Assembly: GCA_027923505.1 (NCBI GenBank)
Contig: BROI01000009.1
Location: 372,001-436,000, forward strand
DNA length: 64,000 bases
Source: Mayamaea pseudoterrestris
Lineage: Eukaryota > Bacillariophyta > Bacillariophyceae > Sellaphorales > Sellaphoraceae
Direction: 5' to 3'
Shown: positions 21,920 through 32,846 of the stretch, piece by piece
How positions within the stretch are numbered: the stretch's first letter is position 1
Layout of the letters: every line of letters starts with the position of its first letter
The notes under the pieces: generated by a model
The model's input: the letters and a program-made list of their open reading frames with translations, nothing else
Told to the model about the DNA's origin: nothing
Database searches by the model: none
Program-made: the position numbers and the translations under genes

Positions 21920-22558
21920 TTGCGACAGGCACATCGGCGGTGCAATCTGAGTGTCGCTGGTCGGGCGTCGCGTTACGCCAAGCCAAATATCCCTGCAGCG
22001 CAGGCGATGGCTACTACGATTTGTGATTGTCTCTGCGGCAAGTCCATGTTCAAGACGAAGTTGTCTGCAGATGGTGCCATGGCTGTCAAATGCTTCGCCG
22101 CGCGTCAAGCAGCACTTCAAACGGACATGCAGCAAGCTCGCCAAGAAGAAGGTGCTTCAGCGAAGTTTGCGTCATATTGCTCATCTCAACCCCTCTGGGA
22201 AAATTGCGAAAATGACGAGTCAGATTATGTTAAAATTGCGTCGACAGCTTTAAGGCTGCTAATGCGATCAACACGAAGGGCGTTGCTGCAGCAAAGTGAA
22301 ATTGCTACCAAGGTGTGTGGCCAGCCAGAAACAGCTTGGCGCATCTCGTCCGTCGACATCTCCTTGTCCGAAGAAGCAAAAGAAAATTTGGCTGAAAGGG
22401 TTTCAATTTACAATTTCGGCCGGCAAAAAGGCAAACGTGATCGTCAGCTAACCAAGCGACTCTGGCGGATCACAGGCAGCTTCAACTCCGGCTGCCAAAG
22501 TTGCCTGAGCATCACCATGCAGCGAGTCGCACGGCTTCCGTCGCATGTCTACAGGTAA
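21920..22558 (+). CDS. Hypothetical reading frame, 212 residues
   Basis: Open frame of unknown kind; I recognise no domain. It is cysteine-containing near its N-terminus (TTICDCLCGKSMFKT), then alanine/glutamine-rich and helical, and basic toward the end (RQKGKRDRQLTKRLW). The last 45 residues are encoded by the first copy of a 144-bp tandem duplication, which argues that at least the 3' end is recent or non-coding. A separate frame at 21708-21950 could be a first exon (GT after TCAG near 21852), but this is a guess. It may be a chance frame. Confidence 0.2.
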   Translation: MRQAHRRCNLSVAGRASRYAKPNIPAAQAMATTICDCLCGKSMFKTKLSADGAMAVKCFAARQAALQTDMQQARQEEGASAKFASYCSSQPLWENCENDESDYVKIASTALRLLMRSTRRALLQQSEIATKVCGQPETAWRISSVDISLSEEAKENLAERVSIYNFGRQKGKRDRQLTKRLWRITGSFNSGCQSCLSITMQRVARLPSHVYR

Positions 22559-22712
22559 ATTTCCCGGCAAAAAGGCAAACGTGATCGTTGGCTAACCAAG
22601 CTACTCTGGCGGATCACAGGCAGCTTCAACTCCGGCTGCCAAAGTTGCCCGAGTATCACCATGCAGCGGGTCGCACGGCAGCCGTTCGCACGGCAGCCGT
22701 CGCATGTCTATT
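22421..22712. repeat. Tandem duplication, period 144 bp
   Basis: The string CGGCAAAAAGGCAAACGTGA begins at 22421 and again at 22565. The copies run in parallel for about 130 bp with few differences; the second copy has a small internal re-duplication of GTTCGCACGGCAGCC near its end. It sits directly at the 3' end of the convergent SNAPc1-like gene. Confidence 0.85.
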
Positions 22713-24918
22713 ACCATGACTTTTTATTCGCCCTGTATAGCAACGCTGCCAACGCATGTCTGCCTGCGGGTTCAGACTCGGAAGCATGTGATGGGTCACA
22801 CCCGTAGGTTGATTCGTCGTCAGACTGATTGTCGTGACTTAAAGACTGGAACCTCCGCTTCTTTGGTCGCTGTCCAACAACAACATCGTCAATTGGGATA
22901 AACGATGTTGTTGCATCATCGACCTTTGTGCGCGTGTCGCTCTTACTCGCGTCCAGTAGGTGGGTTAGCGCATTCCAACCCACGGCCGAGGCTGCCGCGG
23001 AAGTGTTTTCCTCGTCCCGAACGTCGTTACGAGAACTATCATCGTCCAGTTCAAGGCATCCCCTTGTGCTCGTAGAACTTGTGCTTAATAGTTGGTCTAA
23101 AGTGTTTCGTCCGACGGCTGATGCTACCGTAGATTTTGTCACGCAGTCACGATCAAATGCAGCACTGATCGCTGTGTTGCTATTAACCCGAAAATTCTCG
23201 ACGGAACTCGCAGCGCCGTCATCGCCATTGCCCGATAATTTCCGGCTCGGTAGTGTACCTGTTGTATTTCTAGCACTCTTACAAAGTAGATTGCTTAGTG
23301 CGTTACGACCAACCGCGGATGCCGCCACTGAAAGCTCGTCATCCAGCGATACATCAGACAAGTCATCTGTCTCATCCCATTGCGAATGTAACATATTTCG
23401 AAGCGGTGGCTCAGATTGTTGTTCCGTGTCAAAGAACAGATTGGCCATCGTCGACTGCTGCTTTGAGATCGTTGCCATTTCCATCAAACACTTCAAGGCG
23501 TTCCTTCCAGCTTTTGAAGTAGCCTCGGAACCGATAGTGAGTATTCCATTTGACGTTGCGCTTTGCGTTGATGCAAGAAAGGTCGTTCCTTTGCGCCGAG
23601 AAAGAAGAGTCTCTATTGCCGCCATCAAGCTTCTTTCCTGAAAGCATAACAATTCTTGCGGGAGGACCAGGTCAAGCGACGGGAATTCTATTCTATCATA
23701 ATCTCTCTGAGCAAAAGCAGAGTCAAAGTTTCTGTCTATTGATAGTGAAAGTTGACTTTTGGTTGTCGCAAGGGGGCCAATGTCAACACCAGCAGGCACG
23801 ACACCAAATGTCACACTTCGAAGTGGAACGTGTTTTAAAGCGTCGACATCTTTGTCTGTTTCGGAACTGAATCGGTCAAACGGAATATCGTTACTGCGGC
23901 CGTCAGTCACAGGGTGTAAAGTTTCGCGCATTCTCTCCATGCGTGTCGGTAACGACGTGTTGCAGCTAAGCACCGAAGGAAAACGAATGCTGTGACAGCC
24001 CTGCAGGTAGCTGGAGAACGTTTCCTGCACAAGCTCAAAAGCAGTGGACGGGGTGCTACCACGAGGAGAGTCGACATCCATGCATTCTGTTTCATAAATC
24101 GAAGGCGCAAAAGCAACTCCATTCGCAACGTTTTGCGGTTGACCATGACTCTTAACGAAGATTTCATCACCAGCCGAACTTTCGAGACCGCAAGGACCGC
24201 TCTTAGAGCATAACTGGAGCTTGGGTAGAAGTCTGTCGATGGCATAAATTACATCCGTCGCAAGAACAGCATAGGAAGCCGACAAGGTTGCCTGAGACGC
24301 CATTCCTGCCAAAGCGTGCTGCCTTAGTCTCTGTATCATATAATATTGTCGCAGGCCCACTCTTATAGCTTGTTTAAAATGTCTTCGATGGAGAAAACCT
24401 GGATTCTCCAGATTCTGATTGAGTCCCATCGGAAGCATAACCAGTCTATTGGCGTCGGTTGTTGCAACGCCACTTGGTAAAGGGTTCGTTTCATACAATA
24501 TGTACAACGTGAACACAGCAAACGAAGCGTGCATCATGTTGACAGAGTCATCATCTCTTAAAGAGTCTTTTAACAACGACCAACAGGCGTTGTATAGGAG
24601 CTGCGAAAAGGCGCTGCGATCACTTCGTTTCGGAGCGAGCAGCGTATGAAGCAGGTTGAGCTTTGACACGCCAAAGACGTCCTTTAAGATCCTAAAGGCA
24701 AATCCCCCAGTATGGTATTTACTACGACGAGTAAAAGGAACATCACTCTTGATCTCGTCTTCTTTTGCAATTAATTTCAATTCATACTCGTCACGAAGCT
24801 GCACCAGGTCAAATTCGATAGCGGCTTGCACTAGACGCCCACGCTCCCACAAAATCCGTGGCCGCTGCTGATCTCCAGCTTTCGTGGCCGCAGTTTGACG
24901 TAGAGGATACGAGAACAT
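22711..24918 (-). CDS. Possible snRNA-activating complex subunit 1 (SNAP43)-like protein
   Basis: Intronless, 735 residues. The N-terminal roughly 230 residues are helical and resemble SNAPC1 in order: an entry segment (AAIEFDLVQLRDEYELKLI), FAFRILKDVFGVSKL, a run with FAVFTLYILYETNPLP that parallels the R-x-G-x-L-Y-x-L-Y-x-L-Y-x-T-Q-x-x-P motif, an IRVGL-containing segment and a helix ending in DVIYAIDRLLPK. SNAPc recognises proximal elements of snRNA promoters. The rest is low complexity but contains a short motif, [AS]xGRxAL/TxxLL, five times (for example AVGRNALSNLL, AVGRNTLDQLL, AGRHALAALL), the last at the extreme C-terminus. That repeat is not a feature I know from SNAPC1. The family call is tentative; a diatom-specific protein is the alternative. 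Confidence 0.45.
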   Translation of the reverse strand: MFSYPLRQTAATKAGDQQRPRILWERGRLVQAAIEFDLVQLRDEYELKLIAKEDEIKSDVPFTRRSKYHTGGFAFRILKDVFGVSKLNLLHTLLAPKRSDRSAFSQLLYNACWSLLKDSLRDDDSVNMMHASFAVFTLYILYETNPLPSGVATTDANRLVMLPMGLNQNLENPGFLHRRHFKQAIRVGLRQYYMIQRLRQHALAGMASQATLSASYAVLATDVIYAIDRLLPKLQLCSKSGPCGLESSAGDEIFVKSHGQPQNVANGVAFAPSIYETECMDVDSPRGSTPSTAFELVQETFSSYLQGCHSIRFPSVLSCNTSLPTRMERMRETLHPVTDGRSNDIPFDRFSSETDKDVDALKHVPLRSVTFGVVPAGVDIGPLATTKSQLSLSIDRNFDSAFAQRDYDRIEFPSLDLVLPQELLCFQERSLMAAIETLLSRRKGTTFLASTQSATSNGILTIGSEATSKAGRNALKCLMEMATISKQQSTMANLFFDTEQQSEPPLRNMLHSQWDETDDLSDVSLDDELSVAASAVGRNALSNLLCKSARNTTGTLPSRKLSGNGDDGAASSVENFRVNSNTAISAAFDRDCVTKSTVASAVGRNTLDQLLSTSSTSTRGCLELDDDSSRNDVRDEENTSAAASAVGWNALTHLLDASKSDTRTKVDDATTSFIPIDDVVVGQRPKKRRFQSLSHDNQSDDESTYGCDPSHASESEPAGRHALAALLYRANKKSW

Positions 24919-25281
24919 GCATGAACATAAAGGGCGCCACGCAATTACGATGCAGGTAAGCCGTTTACAGCATATTATTACACTCGCAATGGAGGTGCAG
25001 CAACGATGTGTGATGTGTGTGTTCGATCGTCATTCGATTGAAAGCGTGTATGAAAAGATCATCTTTTGACGTAAATTCAGTCGTCGTACCGGTTCTTGTA
25101 ATGGCGCGCTGGTGGGCGCGGAAGCAAAAACGCGTCGCGCTTTTTCGCCTCCCATCTCAGCTCGCACATATAGAGTTACTAGCCAACCATCAAAGGAATC
25201 GTGCTATTACATAAAGGAAACGAAAGTTATCAAGTCGATATTTGTCACGCATTCATCTTTCGGATCAACCTTTTTAGAATC

Positions 25282-25726
25282 ATGCTCACAGTCAGCGGCG
25301 GCAGCGTCGTCGACGATCGATCAGTTGTGCTTATTGCGACTCCTACCGACAAGGACATCCTTTGTGGCAAAGACAAAACTTTTGGCCGTCACCCCGGAAA
25401 CTCAGGCCTTCCGAGCGATGATTACTGTCTACGTGCCTGTATACTCGAAAGCCATCACGAAGCAGTTGAAGATGCAGCTCACCAAAGAGATTGTTGCAAC
25501 ATTGCAGCATTCCCACGGTGCTCGCTTTCTTCAACCTTCTCCATGTCGAAATGGATGGAACGAGATTAATGATCAAGCTGCTCGTGATAAGACATCACAT
25601 GCCCTTCGATTTGCTGCGAAATCGTCTTCCGGTTTATGCAGGGGCAGCGACAAGAGTCAGGTATTCTTGCTGTCCGATTGTGTGGCTAGTCACATACTGC
25701 GAGGCATGGCTGTCAAGAAATGTTAA
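25282..25726 (+). pseudogene. DUF6824-type domain gene, frameshifted
   Basis: Two frames together show the DUF6824 pattern common in diatom nuclear proteins. The first, from the ATG at 25282, reads PTDKDILCGKDKTFGRHPGN, matching the N-D-V-L-x-G-R-G and H-x-G-N signature. The rest of the domain is in another frame: FRAMITVYVPVYSKA, a lysine-bearing helix, ARFLQPSP, then WNEINDQAARDKTSHALRFA, which matches the final W-x-E-I-x-D-x-x-A-R-x-K-x-x-x-x-L-R block. The frame changes at about 25400-25405, between HPGN and FRAM, consistent with one extra base. No intron of plausible size fits. Either this is a recent pseudogene or the sequence has an error. The intact family is thought to bind DNA or act in transcription; the function is not established. 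Confidence 0.6.
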
Positions 25727-27040
25727 TTGATGGTATGCGGGAGGTGTCAATATTATGCATTCTAGTTTGATTTATATATAATTGCAATTAACCCAACATA
25801 AGTCTTGACGGACTGAAATCGTACGCAAGGGGTATCGCCTTCGTAATCAACGCATGTCACACTGGCGGTAGCAACATTAAGCTTCGTCATCGCGTTTGTA
25901 GTAATGTTAAGTGCCTCGCTTGTTATGCACCTCGTCACTTGCAAGTGAGAAACGATGCAAGCTGCACTTCCGGGGTCCATCAGCGATAGTGCACTGCGAT
26001 GCGCATTCATCACTCTCGACTTTAAAGCTGGAAGCGATTCTTCATTGGCTGTGTCACCGACTCTTCACATGCATCAAACCGAGACATGAGTGTGATCCTA
26101 TCCCCTCTTCAGTGAGTCCACACCAGTCCCCTTGGTCGAGCTCCTTGAACCCATCGATAATGGTCAACTCCAGGTCCGTCACATTTTACTGCTACTTTAT
26201 AACTTCATTGGCCTCATAGATGGCTCTCGAGAGGGGACTGCTAAACACTTTGTCAAACTGATTTGGCTCAAGTATGCACCAGCTGCTTGCGCTTCTTGTT
26301 TCTTGTTTCATGTTTGCCAAGTTTTAAAAGGCTCACGTCCATTGATCCGTAGAATACAGCCTTTTCACCCACAGGGTTGAAACTTCACCATGTTTGACTA
26401 GGAATACTGGAGAGTCATTTAGCGGTTAAAGCTACAGCAGGCAAAGCTGTGCCAAAAGAAGTTTGCGATATGGTTTTGTGGATCATCATCACAGGCAAAG
26501 CCATCGAGGCGCGTCGTTTAAGTCCGTGAGAAAAGCCAAATGCCATAGATGCACTTAGAAAAAGTGTTGCTTGTAGCAACAGCAATATATAGATGTTGAA
26601 TCGACGAGGAATCCGTTTGTTGGCAAGAAATTGTGCGAAGACGATCAACAAGTTTTGTCGGCACCTCGTGCCAAATGTTCGATGAGTTGACGACACAACT
26701 GCAACAACGACGAGAGCATGTGACGTGGCACTTGTAGCATTAGTGGTGGATTTTCGTCTCTCTTGATCGTCATGATTTTGCTTGCAGCATGCAGACGTTT
26801 TTCTGTCATGGTCTTCGTTTCGCGGCGCGCTGATTGTAGTCACAAGTGTCGTAGCGTGACTGAGTGGAGTGCGGTACTTTTAACCCTTTCTTGGTTTTGA
26901 ACCGCGACGGCATTGGACGCGCGCCCCGCGCTTCATTCGTTCGCAACCAGAGATCCCAGCAGTGAACGCTCCAGTCCGCTGCACCGTCGAATTATACTGC
27001 AAAGACTCGAGTAATTCATTTGTGTACTTTTTGGTGAAAC
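25727..27040. other. Intergenic region before SPT16
   Basis: About 1.3 kb with only short frames. One minus-strand frame at 26415-26843 (142 residues) contains a hydrophobic run ending in LSASMAFGFSHG that resembles a diatom plastid presequence, but it lies internally with no suitable start codon and no mature domain follows. I do not call a gene here. Confidence 0.4.
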
Positions 27041-30000
27041 ATGGCGGAGCTAGACGTTGATCGTTTTTTTAAGCGAATTGGAAAATTGCATTCGCAGTTT
27101 ATCAAGCACAAGTGAGTGCATTTTGTCAACGTATTGGCTGGGGCGTGTCTATCGAAATTCGATGAAAATGTAATATTGCAGTACAACGTTATATCCGTTG
27201 GCCCTCATATGCACAATATCTTGTCTCTCTTTTTACAGTGATGCAGTCTGGAACAAGGCGGATTGCCTGGTGCTGAGCCGTGGCAAGCAAGACGACGATG
27301 CTGTTGACAGCAAGTCAGCCATTGCCCATCGGTGGCTCTTTGGCTACGAGTTACCCGACACGATACTTTTAATCCGAAAAGATGGTAGTATTTGGTTTCT
27401 TGGAACGACCAAGAAGACGGAATTTTTGAGACAAGCCGTTGCAAATATTCCTCGTAAAGGATGCCCCATCAAGGAGATCCGCCTGCTCATTCGCAACAAG
27501 GAGGATAACAATGCGCACAATTTTGAAACATTGTGGGAGCAGGCTGGAATTGTGGATGGCTCAAACCGCACTATCGGTATTCTTGCTAAGGAGCATGACC
27601 AAAACAAGGCTGGCGGAGCTTGCGTCGGCCCGTTCGAAACGAGACTAAGCGACGCATCCAATCAAATCACTTTGGTTGATATCGCTTCTGGTTTATCATT
27701 TTGCATGTCGGTGAAGGATGACCTGGAGCTTGATCTGATGCGCAAAAGCTCTGTGTTGAGTAACAAAATTATGAAGCATGGATTCGTCGTCAAAATGGAG
27801 TCGGTAATTGACCAGGAGAAGGCCATAACTCGTAAGTTCTTAGCGTTTACTGTTTAATTCCTATTCGCAATAGCCAGACACCCACTTACTCTTATTGCAT
27901 CTGCTTGATTATCAGACGAACAACTTGCGCAATACATTGAGGATATCATTGAAGATCCGTCAATCATAAAACTCAAGGTCCCCAAGGACGATGTGACGTC
28001 GTGCTACTTTCCAAGCATTCATTCGGGCGGGGACTACGATATGAGATTATCGGCAGTTTCTAATAACAAGGAGCTTTCCCATGACGTTATTACCGTGTCG
28101 ATAGGAGCAAAGTACAAGAATGTAAGTCAGATACGTAAGCGCATTCGTGGCGTTCATTAATAGTGAATGGCTAACCAGATCACATGTGCTTCGCGTGCTT
28201 TCCAGTATTCTAGCAATATCGCTCGTACCTATCTCGTTGACCCTCCAAAGAAATTGTCGGAAACATACGAAGCTCTCCTTGAACTCCAGGAGATTTGCAT
28301 TGATACAATGAAGCCGGGCAACGAGCTCAGGGAGGTACACAAGGCGGCGGTCCGGTATCTCCAGTCTAACCCCAAACATGAACATTTAGTGGAGCACTTG
28401 CCCAAGAATTTGGGATTTTGTACGGGTCTGGACTTTCGCGAAGCTCCTTTGCTTTTAAGCCCAAAAAATATGGCCACTTTTAAGAAGGGAATGGTGTTCA
28501 GTCTCATTCTATCATTCCACAATGTGCCCTTGTCGAAAGAGGATCGCTCGTCGTTATCAGATAAAAGCTCCACTAAAAAGCTAGAAAATTACTCGCTCCT
28601 CTTGTCGGATATGATTGTCATTACATCTGAGACGGCCGACGTCCTTACTAAGTTGGGAAAGACTCTAACGGATGTCGCTTACAATATTAATGAGACTGTC
28701 GGGGAAGTAATCAGCGATGACGACGAGAGCGAAGACGAGGAAGATGCCAACAGTGATGAAGTTCCGAGTACAACAAAGGGTGACAAGCAGCTGGCAAGGA
28801 AATTGGCTCGCGAATCTAGTACAACGGGACGAAAATCCACGCGATTGGCGCAAGAGCAAGCGAGTGCGGAAGCATCGGAAGGGGCGGCGAAGCGTTTGAT
28901 GAAGCAGGTCGAGCTCATGAAACGGCGAAACGAGGAAAGATTAAGAGAACAGGCCCGAGCTAATAGAAAGAAGGATGGCGGCGAGAGTAAGACTGCTGCC
29001 GATGAATTGGAAGTATACAAACGCACACGCGATTTCCCCGACAGTGTGCAACCCAACCAGGTAAAAGTGGACATGGTAAATCAGTGCGTACTACTTCCTA
29101 TCTGCGGAATCGCTGTTCCGTTTCATATCAGTACGATCAAGAATGTTGTCATGCCTGACGCGGACAATGTGACGCTTCTACGAATCAATTTTTATACGCC
29201 TGGAGTCGCGCTGGGCAAGGAGGCGCCTGCAAACATGGTGAAGCTTGTTCAAAAGTATGCACCTTACGCGTCCTTCATCCGAGAAATGACGTTCAGAAGC
29301 CTGGATGGACACAATCTTACGCTCGCGTTCCGACAAATCTCCGAGCTGCGCAAACGCGAACGCCAGAAAGAGATCACTGAACAGGAAGAAGCTAATCTTG
29401 TTAAGCAGGAAAAGCTTGTACGGACCAAAAACGAACGCGTGCCTCGTCTCGCTGATTTGACGATGCGGCCTGCTTTTGCTGGTCGTAAGACCCAAGGTAA
29501 CTTGGAAGCGCATACGAATGGTCTTCGGTTTATCTCCACCCGGAATGAACTCGTCGACATTATGTACGAAAACATTAAATACGCCGTGTTTCAGCCATGT
29601 GAAAATGAAATAATGGTTTTGATCCACTTCCATTTGAAGAATCCTATAATGGTTGGGAAGAAGCGACACAGCGATGTGCAGTTTTTTACGGAGGTTGTCG
29701 ACGCATCTTCCGCAGTTGACAACTCCCGACGTAGCATGTACGATCCAGACGAAATGGACGACGAACAGCGAGAGCGGCAACTCAGAAAGCGTCTCAACCA
29801 AGCTTTCAAGGAGTTCTGCAAGAAAGTTGATGCAGTGGCAAAGAACAATGGGCATGGGTTGGAGTTTGAAATTCCATACCGCGATTTGGGCTTCACCGGC
29901 AATCCACACAAGGAAATGGTTACCATCATGCCGACTCTGAGCTGCCTCGTAAACCTTACAGAGACTCCGTTCTTTGTCGTTGATCTACAGCAGGTAGATC

Positions 30001-30581
30001 ATGTTCATTTTGAGCGCATCAGTTACATGAGCAAAGCTTTCGATATCGTTTTAATCAACAAGGATTTTAAGAAGTCACCGTGGCGCATTGATATGATTTC
30101 GAACGACAACAAGGAATCAATACAGGAGTGGCTCACGGATATGGAAATTACCTTTACCGAAGGGCCAATGAATTTGAATTGGAAGCAGATCATGGCTACG
30201 ATCGCGGATGACGATCGTTTCTACATGGACACGGAGGACGACGAGGTGACGAGCAAACCAGCGGGATGGGAATTTCTTCGCATGTCAGGCGATGATGAGG
30301 ACGAGGAAGGCGAGGATCCGGACGCGGATGACTCTGAGTTTGATGAAGATAAGGAAGAGAGCGAAGGTTCTGAAGCGTCCGAGAGTGAGGAAGAATTCGA
30401 CTCTGAAGATGACGAAGATGATTTCGACGAGGACGCTGAGGATGAGCTTGAAGAGCAAGGCCTCGATTGGGATGAGATGGAAGCTAAAGCCGCATCCGAC
30501 GACAAGCGAAAGCGGGCACTTGGTGAAGATGTCGATGAAGATAAACCTCAGCGTACTACAAAGAAACATCGTCGGCGTTAG
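27041..30581 (+). CDS. SPT16: FACT complex subunit SPT16
   Basis: Histone chaperone that, with SSRP1/Pob3, loosens and rebuilds nucleosomes during transcription and replication. Exons 27041-27111, 27239-27831, 27916-28121 and 28206-30581; introns of 127, 84 and 84 nt. Coding length 3,246 nt, 1,081 residues, within the family range. The N-terminal aminopeptidase-like domain is visible from LDVDRFFKRIGKLHSQF and AIAHRWLFGYELPDTILLI through ETAD and TLTDVAYNINETVGEV. The middle region has DFPDSVQPNQVKVDMVNQCV and VPFHISTIKNVV; a GRKTQGNLEAHTNGLRF segment and VFQPCENEIMVLIHFHLKNP mark the SPT16M/Rtt106-like part. The tail from about residue 1000 is strongly acidic (Glu, Asp, Ser runs) with a basic KKHRRR end. 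All splice junctions keep frame and motif continuity. Confidence 0.97.
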
Positions 30582-30634
30582 GAGCAGTGCGTTACAGTGA
30601 ATATTGAAGTACAGACAAATCTAAAACGGTTTCG

Positions 30635-32600
30635 CTAATTCTTAAGCAAACTTCTGATCGAACTGCGGTAGCTAGATGATATGTGGTCGCTGGTAGCATA
30701 AAGAAATAGTACGTCAGCAACTCCCAAAGAAACGGGAACCGTTCCACCGATCACACGACTTTTCAATGATCGCTACTTACGTTACCATTCTCTCATCCAT
30801 TTCGATATACTGAAGCATTAATGATGTACCATCAGTTATACACAGTCTTTTAGCTGTCCGGTCCTCGATTGTTTCACTCTTCGTCCCACTCACAGTTGTT
30901 GATGACGCCTCCTTTTTCCACAAGTCGTACATGTGAAGCACTCTGCCAGCGACGAATAAATGGTCCGGGTCCTTGACCTCAACCTGCTCAGTGGATTGGC
31001 GCATGCCACTTTCTATTTCTTCTTGCGTCATTAAAAGTTGACCAACCGCCCCTTTCGACAGCATTCGAATGAAAGCGCTCGTAGACTCAAAATCTTTCGG
31101 ACTCACGCCTTTTTGCTTCAGTTTCTCGCCCACTCGCTTGAGAAATTCTGCGAGTATCATGAGGTTGCACAGCGACGCACGTGCGACGACGTCGCTATTG
31201 TTGACAATTGTCGTACAGAAAGAGCTGCAGGCCAAAGCTGCATCGTGATCAAGGACCGGCGGCGACGCGAAAGCTACAACCTGTCGGATTTTGCGAAAAT
31301 AGCGGCGACCACGATGTAGATAGCAGTAAGTGACAGCTTTCTATTTCGCTACATCATAAATGACGCACCTTGAGTTGATCGCCCTGATCGTCGAGGAATG
31401 CCGGGAATCTGGCTCTCAACATGACACCAAGCAAAGCAGCGACGCCTGCACCCAAGCTATGACCAGTGATGAAAATTTTGTATCGATTTGGTAAAATGAG
31501 TTCCTCGATGAGTATCTCGACGTCGATAGCCAAACGATTTGCTGCCGCGAGAATGCCTTCATGGCCATAAATTTGCGTGGGACCGTCCCTAATGAATGGT
31601 CCGACCAAAGTGTGCTTGATCGATTGGCCGCAGCAATCGGTCAGCATATCTTCAAAACCCGATGAGCCCTTGATACTGATCAGAACCGTCTTACGCTCTT
31701 TACTTATGGCAATATAGTGAGCCGCACATCCAGGAAGGGCAAGCTTGTCGTGTCTCTGTCGACAAGCCAAGGTGAGATTTAATTGATTTGAGTAGATTAA
31801 TGCAAAAGGAAATACAATTATAGTCTTACCAACAAGTAGAACTTGTGATTGGCCAACTCTTTTGCCAATGTGTTGTCATCTTCAAACTCGTCGTACGCCC
31901 AGTCGGCAAAATCAAATGCTTCATCCATGCCGCGAAGCTCATCGGCAGGATGGTCTACCGTGATGCCGGATTTATCGTAAGTACTATCTCGAAACTCTGG
32001 TATCTGCTCTTTTATCTGAGCAATCATAATCAACAATGCTAAAAGCGATGCTTGCGTTGCAGCAGGCTCTGGGGCACCGTCGTCAAGTTTGTCGTTAATC
32101 TTTCGAAACAAGGCTTGCAGCTTAACTGAGAGCGCAGGTATGGATGTAAAGTCGTTTGGATCATTAACAAAAGTTTCCTTTCTCGGATTGACAAACGGTA
32201 TCTGTCGCTTGATCCAGTCGGGAATCAATCTCCAAAGCTCTCTCGTAACAAGTGCAAAGACCGCAGTTTGGAGAAAGATTGATCGTACGGCAATCGATGC
32301 CGGTGACACAATTTCCGTCGTTCCTGCCCCGCCATGTCTGATCACAGCCTTATTTGCCCCCAATTTGTATCCTGCCGTAAATGCGAATATGGCTGGCCAA
32401 AGTCGGAAGTCCCTTAATTTCTGAATTATATTGTTGGAGGTTGCGTTTGTTGTGATCTTGACGTTCTGGATCGGACTTCGCTTTGCCGAGGGAGCGTAGC
32501 CGTCGCCATTGATTGGCTCGTTGACGACTGCCTGAGCAATTGATTTGGCGGGCTTATCCAAAGGTATTGATATCTTATTCATGAGCGCATATCGAGTCAA
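30635..32600 (-). CDS. Lipase class 3, sn-1 diacylglycerol-lipase-like
   Basis: Exons on the minus strand: 32600-31830, 31755-31369, 31280-30781 and a 55-nt last exon 30689-30635; introns of 74, 88 and 91 nt. Total 1,713 nt, 570 residues. Two hydrophobic segments near residues 65-120 suggest membrane anchoring. The alpha/beta-hydrolase core has HYIAISKERKTVLISIKGSS, DMLTDC, HEGILAAANRL, the nucleophile elbow FITGHSLGAGVAALLG, and across the third exon VVAFASPPVLDHDAAL with NNSDVVARASL, the usual P-P-x-L and N-x-x-D-x-V-x-R elements. The last exon restores MVTDHISSSYRSSI, whose Asp-His resembles the closing D-H-x-x-x-x-Y of DAG lipases; without it the frame would stop three codons early. The likely substrate is a glycerolipid. 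Divergent from CHLH, convergent with SPT16. Confidence 0.85.
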
Positions 32601-32846
32601 GGGGAAAAAAGTCTAGTTGCTAGTTGATACGGTATGCAGATTGACTGCGAATGCAATAACGCAGCGAAAATGATGGCAGCCGAAAACGCATCGACATCAA
32701 AATGATTGTCGCAGCGGTTCTAAGGAGTCGGATCATGGCGGCTGCGGTGCGCACAAAGCGAAAGGCGACGACGAGGAACCGAGGAACTGGATCATCGCAG
32801 GTCGGCCGTTAATGATATCATATCACACACGAGCACAACTACCGGT
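32601..32846. promoter_or_regulatory. Shared divergent promoter region, DAG lipase / CHLH
   Basis: 246 bp between the lipase start and the first CHLH ATG. It carries TACCGGTG at about 32840, one base off the palindrome found in other intergenic regions of this window. Role inferred from position. Confidence 0.35.

Noticed and set aside
26415-26843. 142-residue minus-strand frame with LSASMAFGFSHG after a hydrophobic run, like a plastid presequence
   Set aside because: The presequence-like part is internal, has no nearby ATG and no mature domain follows; likely chance.
30221-30600. Serine-rich and hydrophobic frames opposite the SPT16 acidic tail
   Set aside because: Antisense reading of GAT/GAG runs; no independent support.
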